Assembly (NCBI RefSeq): GCF_031157355.1
Contig: NZ_JAVIFT010000001.1
Coordinates: forward strand, 1,178,001 to 1,242,000
Source: Hyphomicrobium sp. LHD-15
Lineage (GTDB): Bacteria; Pseudomonadota; Alphaproteobacteria; Rhizobiales; Hyphomicrobiaceae
DNA: 64,000 bases
Reading direction: 5' to 3'
The position numbers and the translations under genes were made by a program. This document shows, piece after piece, positions 16,977 through 25,000 of this stretch (position 1 is the first letter of the stretch; the number at the start of each line of letters is the position of its first letter). Below the pieces are notes generated by a model, which searched no databases, was not told where the DNA came from, and worked only from the letters and a program-made list of their open reading frames with translations.

Positions 16977-17289
16977 CTATACACTTGCGGCCCGTGAACA
17001 ATTGACTAGCTGCCCGATGGCCGGCGCTTGCGTGGCCACAACCACATCAGCTTCCGGTTTCTCGGTTCGTGGAGTACGCGAGCAGTTTCTGTTGTAGCGA
17101 GATTGGCGTCCACTGAACGGGTGCGTCCTTGCCAATCGCGCCTTGCCCCACGGCCGGCGCTTGCGGGGCCGCATCAACATCAGCTTTCAATTGCTCCAGG
17201 TTCTTCGAGTACGCGCGTAGTTTCTGTTGCAGTGAGATTGGCGCCCACTGAAAGACTGCGCCCATCCCAAACGAGTCGCTTCCCATCAT
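16977..17289 (-). pseudogene. Tandem-repeat protein gene, probably frameshifted
   Basis: The intact 5' frame (17047-17289, 80 aa, ribosome site AGGGAGG, ATG 17289 or 17286) carries two copies of a unit: FQWAPISLQQKLRAYSKN and VQWTPISLQQKLLAYSTN, separated by ADVDAAPQAPAVGQ. A third partial unit (ADVVVATQAPAIGQ) follows in another frame, down to about 16990, showing that a longer repeat array was broken by an indel. The unit is about 105-120 bp at DNA level. The 80-residue product may still be made. No family recognised. Confidence 0.55.
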
Positions 17290-17334
17290 GGCCTCCCTAA
17301 AGGTTGTGGTCTTCTAATTGGAGCCTTGGTCGAC

Positions 17335-17368
17335 GAAAAACAGCCCCGACCGCGAAGGCCAGGGCTGT
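17335..17368 (-). terminator. Rho-independent terminator of the gene at 17377
   Basis: On the minus strand: an 11-bp stem starting CAGCCCTGGCC with two G-U pairs, a short loop containing TTCG, then TTTTTC. It lies 9 bases past the stop codon of the small secreted protein gene. Confidence 0.75.
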
Positions 17369-17376
17369 ATTCAGCG

Positions 17377-17646
17377 CTAGTTGCAGTACGTACGTCCGCG
17401 ACGCCGGTAGCAATCACGGTCGTCATTTAGTGCATCCGCTGCCACTGCGCCCAGAATTCCGAGCGCGATCCATTTGCCATTCACGTAATGGCCACGGCCG
17501 CGGTGTCCCCTATGGTGGTGCTGAGAGTAATGGTTGCCACCTTTGAAGTGATCTCCGCGGTGCCGTCTATCCGCCTGAGCGGCGGGAATGGATGTTGCGA
17601 ATGCTAGGGCGCCGACAAGCGCCATCGTTGCAATATTCTTGCTCAT
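17377..17646 (-). CDS. Small secreted His/Arg-rich protein under an EcfG-type promoter
   Basis: 89 residues, ribosome site CGGAG upstream of ATG 17646. Signal peptide (MALVGALAFATSIPAAQA), then a His/Gly/Arg-rich part (HHHRGHRGRGHYVNGKWI), a hydrophobic GILGAVAADAL segment and a C-terminal pair of cysteines. The His-rich part could bind metal (inference). An EcfG-type promoter lies 71-95 bases upstream of the start codon and a terminator follows. Confidence 0.75.
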   Translation of the reverse strand: MSKNIATMALVGALAFATSIPAAQADRRHRGDHFKGGNHYSQHHHRGHRGRGHYVNGKWIALGILGAVAADALNDDRDCYRRRGRTYCN

Positions 17647-17716
17647 GATCTGCTCCGATTTTTGGGGGGATTGCCTAGGTCTCTGATCGAGACCGATCGT
17701 GCGGCCTTACCAAACA

Positions 17717-17741
17717 AACGAGCCTGGGCACACAAAGTTCC
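17717..17741 (-). promoter_or_regulatory. EcfG-type promoter
   Basis: Reading the minus strand: GGAAC at 17741-17737, a 16-base spacer, CGTT at 17720-17717. Same architecture as the site at 12715. It would drive the small secreted protein gene starting at 17646. Confidence 0.7.
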
Positions 17742-17894
17742 GGTAAAACGTCGGGCAATGACCCTAAGCATAAAAAGCAAAAGGTGAGGCCGGGTCCTTC
17801 GCTTTATCGCGCGAGGGCGCCGAATTCGAGGCGCAGCTTCGTGAGCCATGCAGTCGCCGAGTGAAAGGCGCACAGTCGTACACTAATCGCGGTT

Positions 17895-18273
17895 TTGCAA
17901 CGGAACGTTGCAGCTCCATCGCCGTTCGATTCACACGGGGCATTCGGGACGCGGCACAGAATGTGCCTCGGTAAGGAATACGGATCGGTCACGGAAGGGC
18001 TAGTCCTAGTCGCGACCATTGTCGTCTGGGAATACCTTATCGACTTGCTTCAGTACCGGTTTCCCCGCCTGCGGCCGATTTTGAGCGCGCCACCCTTGTC
18101 GGTAATTGAAAACGGTAAGGCTGTTCGAGCCAATCTCGCGCGCGAGATGCTCACAGAAGACGAGTTGCGCTCGCAGCTGCGGCGAAAAGGAGGTGCTCTC
18201 CTTCGAGGAGGTGAGGTTGGCACCGCTCGAAGGCGACGGACGCCTCAGCGTCATCAAGATCCGTTCGTCGTGA
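17895..18273 (+). pseudogene. DUF421 (YetF-like) membrane protein remnant, truncated and frameshifted
   Basis: Reading from about 17985: TEGLVLVATIVVWEYLIDLL, YRFPRLRPILSAPPLSVIENGK and REMLTEDELRSQLRRK match the central and C-terminal part of DUF421 proteins. After LRRK at about 18186 the homology continues one frame back (EVLSFEEVRLAPLEGDGRLS) to a stop at 18271-18273; the junction is in an AAAAGG run. The N-terminal transmembrane helices are missing. Both defects indicate a dead gene. Homology starts near 17985; bases before that are not recognisable. Confidence 0.7.
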
Positions 18274-18615
18274 AGGGAAAAGCGCGACGGCTTGCGCTTC
18301 GGGCCGCTCTGCGCCTCACAGGGTAAAGTCTCTGGAAATCCCGAACTGGCAACCCCTATCACCAAAACCTACTAAGGGGCCGCCATAGCCGCGGTTGCCG
18401 CCGCAACGGAGACCGTCAGTTTCACCTAATCGCTCGGCATCCACACCGTTGAGTCAGATCGCCGTGAATGTCTGCATTTGGCCTTAGCAGAATCCCACGT
18501 GATGGCCGCTTAGTGAGGCACTACGGTCGCGGAACTGTGCTGGAAAATGGCTGAGGCTTCTCAGAGTATCGACGTCCGCTAACTCGGCAAAGCAGACTTT
18601 CCACCGCCCCAACCT
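18274..18615. other. Intergenic region, probable left flank of the island
   Basis: About 340 bases between the DUF421 remnant and the recombinase gene with no gene or RNA that I can support. The left boundary of the island may lie here, but I found no copy of the tRNA-Leu 3' end to mark it. Confidence 0.35.
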
Positions 18616-19179
18616 CTAGCTGCCTACCTTTCGACGATATGAAATCGCTCGGCGTAGAGTTGATGGAGACACGTCGAGGTCCTTTGCGATCGTCGATAGC
18701 GGTCGACGCTTAGCATGCAACATCGCGGCATCTATCTTCGCAGTATCGAGCTTTGGCGGACGACCGAGGGGTGATCCTCTGGCGCGCGCTGCAGCCATTC
18801 CAGCTTTGGTTCGCTCTCCGATTAGCGAACGCTCAAACTCGGCCAGAGCACCCAGCATGTGAAACTGAAGCCTACCTCCGGCCGTGCGCGTGTCGATCGC
18901 GTCGGACAGCGACTTGAAGCTCACCTGCTTGTTTTCAAGCTCCGCAATGAGCGAGATGAGATGCGATAGGCTGCGACCCAGTCTATCAAGCTTCCAGGTC
19001 ACCAGTGTGTCACCAGACTTCAAAAGCGCGATTGCTTGGTCGAGAGCTGGCCTGCTCGTCAGCGCACCTGAGAAGCCCGTGTCACTAAATATCTGCTCGC
19101 ATCCCGCTTGCTCTAGCGCATCTATCTGCAGGTCTAAACTCTGCTCACCTGTCGACACACGAGCGTAGCCAACTAGCAT
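18616..19179 (-). CDS. Serine recombinase (resolvase/invertase family)
   Basis: 187 residues from ATG 19179 (the frame is open further upstream, but MLVGYARVST is the normal start of the family). Catalytic Ser in YARVSTGEQSLDLQ, conserved SDTGFSG, TLVTWKLDRLGRSLSHLI with the active-site Arg residues, FHMLGALAEFERSLIGERT, and a C-terminal DNA-binding HTH (LSTIAKDLDVSPSTLRRAI). Small serine recombinase of the Tn3-resolvase/Hin type, about the usual length. It marks the left part of the island. Confidence 0.92.
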   Translation of the reverse strand: MLVGYARVSTGEQSLDLQIDALEQAGCEQIFSDTGFSGALTSRPALDQAIALLKSGDTLVTWKLDRLGRSLSHLISLIAELENKQVSFKSLSDAIDTRTAGGRLQFHMLGALAEFERSLIGERTKAGMAAARARGSPLGRPPKLDTAKIDAAMLHAKRRPLSTIAKDLDVSPSTLRRAISYRRKVGS

Positions 19180-19377
19180 TTTTCTATCCCTGCCGGCGTT
19201 TGGCCTTCGCTCTGGACGACGATGAGCACTCGAACGACAAGGCAGTGGCAAAGTATCAAAAGGGGTCCTTTTTGCTCGTTACTCTGGAGCGACCCATCTG
19301 GAGATGGGATCCGCGCAACGACGAGCCTACGTCACGCTAACCATCACGCAAGGCCGCTGCGCAATAAAGCACCCTTT

Positions 19378-19689
19378 ATGAGTTCGTCAGTTTCCGCGTC
19401 AAAAATCAAACTACCGGCATTCCTATCGGCCATCGAAACGGCCGTTCATTTGGGACTTACGGCCGCCGATATGGAAAAGATGCGGAGGGAGTCAAAAGGA
19501 CCAAAATACTATCGGTTGGACGTCAACGGGCGCGGCAAAGGCAAAATCCTTTACCGACTAGATGAGGTGGAAACCTGGCATCGCCAGCAGCGCGCCGTGA
19601 TTGACAATTCACAAAGTTCGCAAATCACGTCACCGACGGTCGATGAAGCTTGGCTAACCATTCTTCGACATCAGCCAGCCTGTAAATAA
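19378..19689 (+). CDS. Excisionase/AlpA-like HTH protein A
   Basis: 103 residues from ATG 19378. Core: FLSAIETAVHLGLTAADMEK, then GPKYYRLDVNGRGKGKILYR and LDEVETWH, the HTH_17/MerR-like winged-helix pattern of excisionases and AlpA regulators. It is one of four related genes between 19.4 and 21.7 kb. Its 3' end overlaps the 3' end of the convergent gene by 65 bp. Likely a recombination directionality factor or island regulator (inference). Confidence 0.65.
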   Translation: MSSSVSASKIKLPAFLSAIETAVHLGLTAADMEKMRRESKGPKYYRLDVNGRGKGKILYRLDEVETWHRQQRAVIDNSQSSQITSPTVDEAWLTILRHQPACK

Positions 19690-20002
19690 CTTTCGCACGT
19701 CCCGCATTTCCCAAACGGAAATACTCTGGACCTCTTTTCTCCAAACGCATTTTTTCGAGCGTTTTTGGAGACAGTCGCAACATGTGCGCTACCTCTATGG
19801 AGGTTAGAAAAACAGGGACGTTTGCAGGACTACCCCGGTCGCTTGGCTTGTCCTGCGAACCTCCTCCACCACCACTTGGGGCAGATGGACCTGCGGCCAT
19901 GGCCTCGAAGCAGCCGTCGGCATCTTCGTAGGAACCAGGAAAGAACCTACCGCCAAGCGGGTATTTCGCAGCCGTGTGCCGAACGCAATTTTCGAAGTCC
20001 AT
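19625..20002 (-). CDS. Excisionase/AlpA-like HTH protein B
   Basis: 125 residues. An N-terminal extension of about 60 residues ends in a Gly-rich linker (SGGGGGSQDKPSDRG), followed by the HTH core FLTSIEVAHMLRLSPKTLEK, GPEYFRLGNAGRAKVIYRLA and DVEEWLAKL. Overlaps HTH protein A tail-to-tail. Paralogous to the genes at 19378, 20615 and 21482. Confidence 0.65.
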   Translation of the reverse strand: MDFENCVRHTAAKYPLGGRFFPGSYEDADGCFEAMAAGPSAPSGGGGGSQDKPSDRGSPANVPVFLTSIEVAHMLRLSPKTLEKMRLEKRGPEYFRLGNAGRAKVIYRLADVEEWLAKLHRPSVT

Positions 20003-20614
20003 AATTACGAGCGACCGCAGATAAAGAGGATCCTACGTGGCACAGGCGAGTAACCTTGGTCAGATACCCGCGAACCTTACTATTGGCTACCCTCTCGCCT
20101 ACTGCAAGGGCGTGTCTCAAACAATTTCGACTATCTAGTGAGGAAGGGGCTGGTGGAGAGGGCTGGATTCGAACCTGCGCATTCGTACTGCCAGCTACGT
20201 TAGCCTGCTCGCTTCTACGCGGGCGCCCCGTAGGGGACTCGAACCCCTAAATGCTACGCTGCTTTACGAGCGACTGCGCCGCGCTACGATGGTGGAGCCA
20301 AGCGGGATCGAACCCCAGAAAGTCCACGAAGCTCAACGTAGCGCTACTAGGCAAGACTGGCCGCATCTCTTACGTGTTCCCCCGCATTGGTACGGACTTC
20401 TACGGTTCGACTCCTACCCACGGAGCCAGCGAACCTCTGCGCACGCTGACGCGTTGAGCTCGGCCTCCGCCGTGACAGGGCGGCGCTTTGGCGCGTAGAG
20501 GTTGCCAGCTAAACCCTCCACTTTCCCATGCTGCGGCCCACCTGCGCTCTGGCACACAGAGCGGGGACCCGAGATTGCAACTCTCAGTCTCCGCTCCGGG
20601 ACTTATTCGGTGCC
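20003..20614 (-). other. Degenerate tRNA-like sequences between HTH genes
   Basis: About 610 bases without a protein gene. On the minus strand three T-arm/acceptor-like 3' halves occur at 20150-20180, 20222-20250 and 20290-20318. Their TTCGA cores are centred at 20171, 20241 and 20310, i.e. 70 and 69 bases apart. The first and third end in CTCCACCA (CCA encoded). I could not fold a full cloverleaf for any of them: matching 5' acceptor strands and normal anticodon arms are absent. A plus-strand GGTTCGACTCC at 20404 is a weaker fourth case, and 20565-20590 contains a hairpin with a 7-base loop like an anticodon arm. Probably decayed or non-canonical tRNAs. Confidence 0.4.
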
Positions 20615-20998
20615 TCAGTTAGCTCTCGCATTATGAGTTAAAAGGGCGTCGATCCAGCTATCTTCCTCCTCGCTCCCAGGCCGCTCCCGATCGTGTTGGG
20701 CAGTCTGCGACGTTCCGCATTTCGATGTAGGGACGACCTTAACATGTGTTTTGTCCGCCAACCATTCGAGGATACCGGAGAGCCGATATACGACCTTAGC
20801 ATTTTGGTCGTTCCCCATTCTCGTGAATGGAGGTCCCTTTCCATTGCGACGCTTCGCTTCCAATGTTCTTGCTGACAATCTAAGGAACTCTGCGGCCTCT
20901 TTCGTGGTCAAAAACACAAACTCGAACTCTTTATTGCGCGTCATGAAGCCTCGCGGTTTTTGCCGATCACCCTTCTTTATTTGATCAGCTTTTGTCAT
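20615..20998 (-). CDS. Excisionase/AlpA-like HTH protein C
   Basis: 127 residues; the core is near the middle: FVFLTTKEAAEFLRLSARTL, GPPFTRMGNDQNAKVVYRLS and ILEWLADKTHVK. The 25-residue N-terminus is basic (KKGDRQKPRGFMTRNKE), so an internal start at that Met is possible. The C-terminal 30 residues are polar and unlike the other copies. Paralogous to the other three HTH genes here. Confidence 0.65.
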   Translation of the reverse strand: MTKADQIKKGDRQKPRGFMTRNKEFEFVFLTTKEAAEFLRLSARTLEAKRRNGKGPPFTRMGNDQNAKVVYRLSGILEWLADKTHVKVVPTSKCGTSQTAQHDRERPGSEEEDSWIDALLTHNARAN

Positions 20999-21481
20999 TG
21001 CTCAACTCAAAATTTTGAGCTGGCGGGGCTAGGAGTAGATGGGAGTGGCTAAGCAGGTATCACTATTTTGTGAGCTTCGAATTGCTTCGTGCGAATTGGC
21101 AGGAATGATGTTTCGCAGTGCGTGTTGCAGATCTCACATTTCGTCGACCGCGATCCAGAGCATGTTTTTGCATGACAGCAAGAACGGGCTGTCAATTTCA
21201 CTGCTGGTGAGGTGCTAGCGGGTAGCTACGGGGTCTTAAAGAGGGTCTAGGAAATAGATGTTTGGCGCTGCGCGCGTCCCTGCCACAATGGATGCATGAC
21301 ACACCGAACCAAGGCTTTGCCGACCACGCGGCGCTCTATGAAGTCGCTTGCTACACTAAGGCCGCCGAGCAGAAGCAGCTCGCACGAGCCGCCATCGATA
21401 GACTGTCGGGCCAACCCTATGGCATCAAACTCTACTCATCTCCCCGCTTCGACAGCACCTCGGACTTGGAGACCAGACACT
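20999..21481. other. Intergenic region with one doubtful frame
   Basis: About 480 bases. A plus-strand frame at 21262-21513 (WMHDTPNQGFADHAALYEVA) has protein-like composition but no ribosome site or family, and it overlaps the next gene, so it is not called. Confidence 0.3.
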
Positions 21482-21712
21482 ATGGCTGCAAGCGACGCCT
21501 ATCCTCACAATGAGCAACTTCTCACCACAAAGGAGGCTGCGCGCTACCTGAGGCTGTCGTCCCGAACGCTCGAGGGGTTCCGTGTGCGCGGGATAGGACC
21601 CCGCTTCATCAAAGCGGGATCAGGTCTCCGCTCGCGCGTTCTCTATCACCCTGCAGACATCCGCGCATGGTTGGAGCGGCGGTTTTCGTCGACGTCGGAA
21701 TATGGGGTGTGA
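21482..21712 (+). CDS. Excisionase/AlpA-like HTH protein D
   Basis: 76 residues from ATG 21482, the most compact of the four paralogs: LLTTKEAARYLRLSSRTLEG, GPRFIKAGSGLRSRVLYHPA and DIRAWLERR. This is the complete minimal HTH_17 excisionase unit. An in-frame upstream start at 21296 would add a low-complexity Ser/Arg/Pro stretch that looks non-coding. Confidence 0.65.
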   Translation: MAASDAYPHNEQLLTTKEAARYLRLSSRTLEGFRVRGIGPRFIKAGSGLRSRVLYHPADIRAWLERRFSSTSEYGV

Positions 21713-21787
21713 AACGGAGTACACCTTCGACGCCAGATAACCTGATCTGCCCCCCGGAGGAATGCTGAAAAGACTGGCGTCGAGAGC

Positions 21788-22003
21788 TCACGACCGAGCA
21801 ACGACCAGTTGAGCGGCGGATACGTCCGCCTCGACGAATTCGAACAGGCGCCTGAAACATTGGAAATGAGCAGTTGCCTTGCCCCCGAAGATGCTCGCTC
21901 GTAACTGGCGTCCGTTCTGGTGATGGTCCGTCTCAGGCCTCCTTGCAAACTCGTTCGGCGTGAGCCCGTCGAGGCTTGTGTGTGGTCGCTCTCCGTTGTA
22001 GTC
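21788..22003 (-). pseudogene. IS3-family transposase C-terminal remnant
   Basis: On the minus strand the frame from 22003 reads DYNGERPHTSLDGLTPNEFA and then RRPETDHHQNG, the well-known C-terminus of IS3-family OrfB transposases (after the last catalytic Glu). It continues to a stop at 21788. The rest of the transposase and both IS ends are missing. It lies just downstream of zorD. Confidence 0.75.
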
Positions 22004-22097
22004 CGACTGCGAGTCGGACCGCCCCGCGGGCGTGAGCCAAGCGGTGTAGCTTGGTGTCGTTCGGGAGCGGCGGTTGTTGGCAAGTGGGGCGGCGCAC

Positions 22098-25000
22098 TTA
22101 AGAAACTCGCTCTTCAGCGAGCTTGGCTAAAACATCAAGCCGTCCTATTGGATGCTCATCGAGCAATCGCGCGATGCCGTCTTGCTCGATGAGCTGAACA
22201 TTACTCGCACGCGCCCTATCGTGGGCCCGCAGATTGAAGCGCTGGTTTGTCATACCAATGCGCCGAAAGCGTACCGCTGGATACTTTTCTTCATAAATTG
22301 CGGTGCCACCAACCACATCTCTAACGGCCTCCCAACCAAGCTGCTTGTCCGTTGACGACGACGTCTTGCACTGGATGAGGATGCCCTCTTGGCCCCGAAT
22401 GCCCACAACATCAACGCCTGCATCTGACTGCTGGGTCAGTTGGCACCGATAGCCTTGTTTTTGCCAAAGGGCGGCCGCGAGCGCCTCAAAGAAGCCGGGC
22501 GCACTGCGCTCAACAAGATCAAGTGTAACGGGATCATTGCGGAGCGTCCTCTCTGCATCGGGGGCAATATCACGCAAATCAAAATCCGCGAGAGAGACTG
22601 CACCGGCTCCTTCGAGCATGTCCCCGGCCAGTTCCCTCTTGAGTTCGAGGAGCTCATCCAATTTAACGTCGAAAGTTTTGAAATCGGACGCCCGCGTGAG
22701 CGGGCAATAGACGGTGACATCCTTCTTTTGTCCGATGCGATAGGCGCGGTCCGTTGCCTGATCCTCTTTGGCCGGATTCCAATGGCGTAGATAGTGGATC
22801 ACATGGTTGGCTTCTTGAATATTGACACCATAGCCGACTGCTAAAGGCGATAGGATCAGCACACCAAACCCAGGAACGCTCTGGAATTTCGTGATAATTT
22901 TCTCGCGGCTTCTTTGGGATTTGGCCGAGACGGCGGTATCGCCATTGACAATGGCCGGCACAATCTTGAACTCGGCCCGAACGTAATGTTGCAGCAAACG
23001 CTGCACGTCCCGGTGCTCGGCAAAAACAAGTGCCTTTTCACCCTTGGCCTTGATGTCATGCAATGTTCGCAAGAGCCAGTCCATCTTGGGCGCCTTGCGG
23101 CGGTAGATTGCAAGGTCTTCGGGAACGAATGTCTCGATCCCATAATGGCGTGGATCAGCGCAGATGAGGCGGAGATGTTGAAGCAGCCCGAGATGGTGCA
23201 AAGCCGCCTGGCCCTCAGCATCAGACTGCCCGTTGAAAAGTTCCAAGGCGCCAGCATAAAGCATGCGCTGTTCGTTCGACATCTCAACGTTGCAAACAGC
23301 CTTGATCTTTTTCTTCAAGTTCGTCGCCACGTCTTTTTTGAGGCGGCGGATGACTTGCGGTTCAATAATACGACGTAACGCCTCAAGCTTTTGAGCTGCG
23401 GTATCCGTGCGCGTCTCGATGACACGACCGTACTCGCGACCGAAGGTATTGAGGGCGCCCAGCAAGCCGGGCTGCACCATGTCAAACAGGCACCAGATGT
23501 CAGTCAGGCTGTTTTCTACTGGCGTTCCGGTGCAGGCAACGCGGAAACGGACATTGAGCTTTTTTGCTGCCCGGGTCACCATCGTGTTCGGGTTTTTGAT
23601 CTTCTGGGCTTCGTCGCAGACAAGGATTGACCACTGATCCTGCGCGAATGTGAACTCGAGGTCCCGCAGGGTCTCGTAGGTCGTCAGCACGATCTTGGCA
23701 TTGCCGCGCCAGCCGGGTTTGAGGAAGCGGACGAGGCCTTCTTTTTGTAGATCGACATCGATGCTGGCGCGTGGGACGCGGAGATCGGCAAGCGCGTCGC
23801 CATAGGCAGTCAGGACAAGTGTTGTGCCTGGCTCAAAATAGCGGACGATCTCTTTCTGCCAATTTTCGAGAAGCGAGACCGGGGCCACGATCATAGCGGC
23901 CGGCAGATCAGGATTCTGTTCGAACGCCCAAGTAATGAAGGTCAAGAGCTGCAGCGTTTTGCCGAGGCCCATATCGTCAGCTAACAGGACGCCACGACAA
24001 TGATCTGGCGAGGCCTTGAAGAGGTGCTGAAGACGGGCAACACCAGAGACTTGGTGCGGATAGAGGCTAACCTCGGCCCGAAGGGCACGGGGGCGTTCCA
24101 TTTCAGCACCAGTGCCTGCAAGGCGCTGCTCGCGGGTTTCCTGATGATCCAGTTCATCAATATTCGACTTGATGAGCAACGTGAGACGCGATCGGCTTTG
24201 AGGTTCCTGCTCCGGCGCGACGGCTTCCGGCGGCGGAGGCTGCTGGATGGCAGCCTCAAACGCCGTGACAGCAGCATCAACCTCATCGAGCGGGAGCTCT
24301 GTCGGACATCCCGGCAGCTTCACAGTTGCGCTGCCGTCTTGCTTGGCCTCCGCTATGGCGGTGGCGATATCTGGCAGGCCTTCCGCGCTCAGAGGAAACG
24401 TCACGTCTTCTGCTGCGTTGTGCGGACGGAACTTTAGGATGGCGAGGAGATTCTTCTGGAACCATCCTTCCTCATCACTCTTCTTGACGATATAGGCTGA
24501 AATAAAAGGCTGCGCATCGCCGATCCCCATGATGCGATCGTAATAAGACGAGAGATCGTAGACGCGATCGTGACGGATAAGAGTGGGGTTGGCACGCGCC
24601 GCAAGCGCTGCTTTCAGATCTGCAAGATGGAGAGGCGCATCTCCGTCCAGTTCAAACTCAAACTCCTGCCAGGAAAGAAGCTGTAAGCCATTTTGCAGGC
24701 GGTGCTCGAGTGCGGATACGAATGCCTCAATATCCGTTGTGTCGTAAAACATCTTGCGGACGGTGTTGCCGTTGGGGAGGTCAATCTCAATACCGACTTC
24801 GCCGGGATAACCCGCGGCGTCGCGCAGGATGATGGGGCGGAATTTCTCAAATTGAATTTCTGCGCGATCTCGCGCGGCCGTGAACTGGTCGATATCTATA
24901 ACTTTTGCCGCGTCATCGCCGAGCGCGGCAATGGGGTTAAGGAGGAACGCCTCGGCCCTCGCGCCTGCCGCGCGCCGTCCCGGCAAACGTTTGATCTCAC

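Noticed and set aside
18616-22100. Copy of the tRNA-Leu 3' end as left attachment site
   Set aside because: The tRNA-like ends at 20150-20310 share only the general T-loop sequence with tRNA-Leu, not its acceptor or arm sequences.
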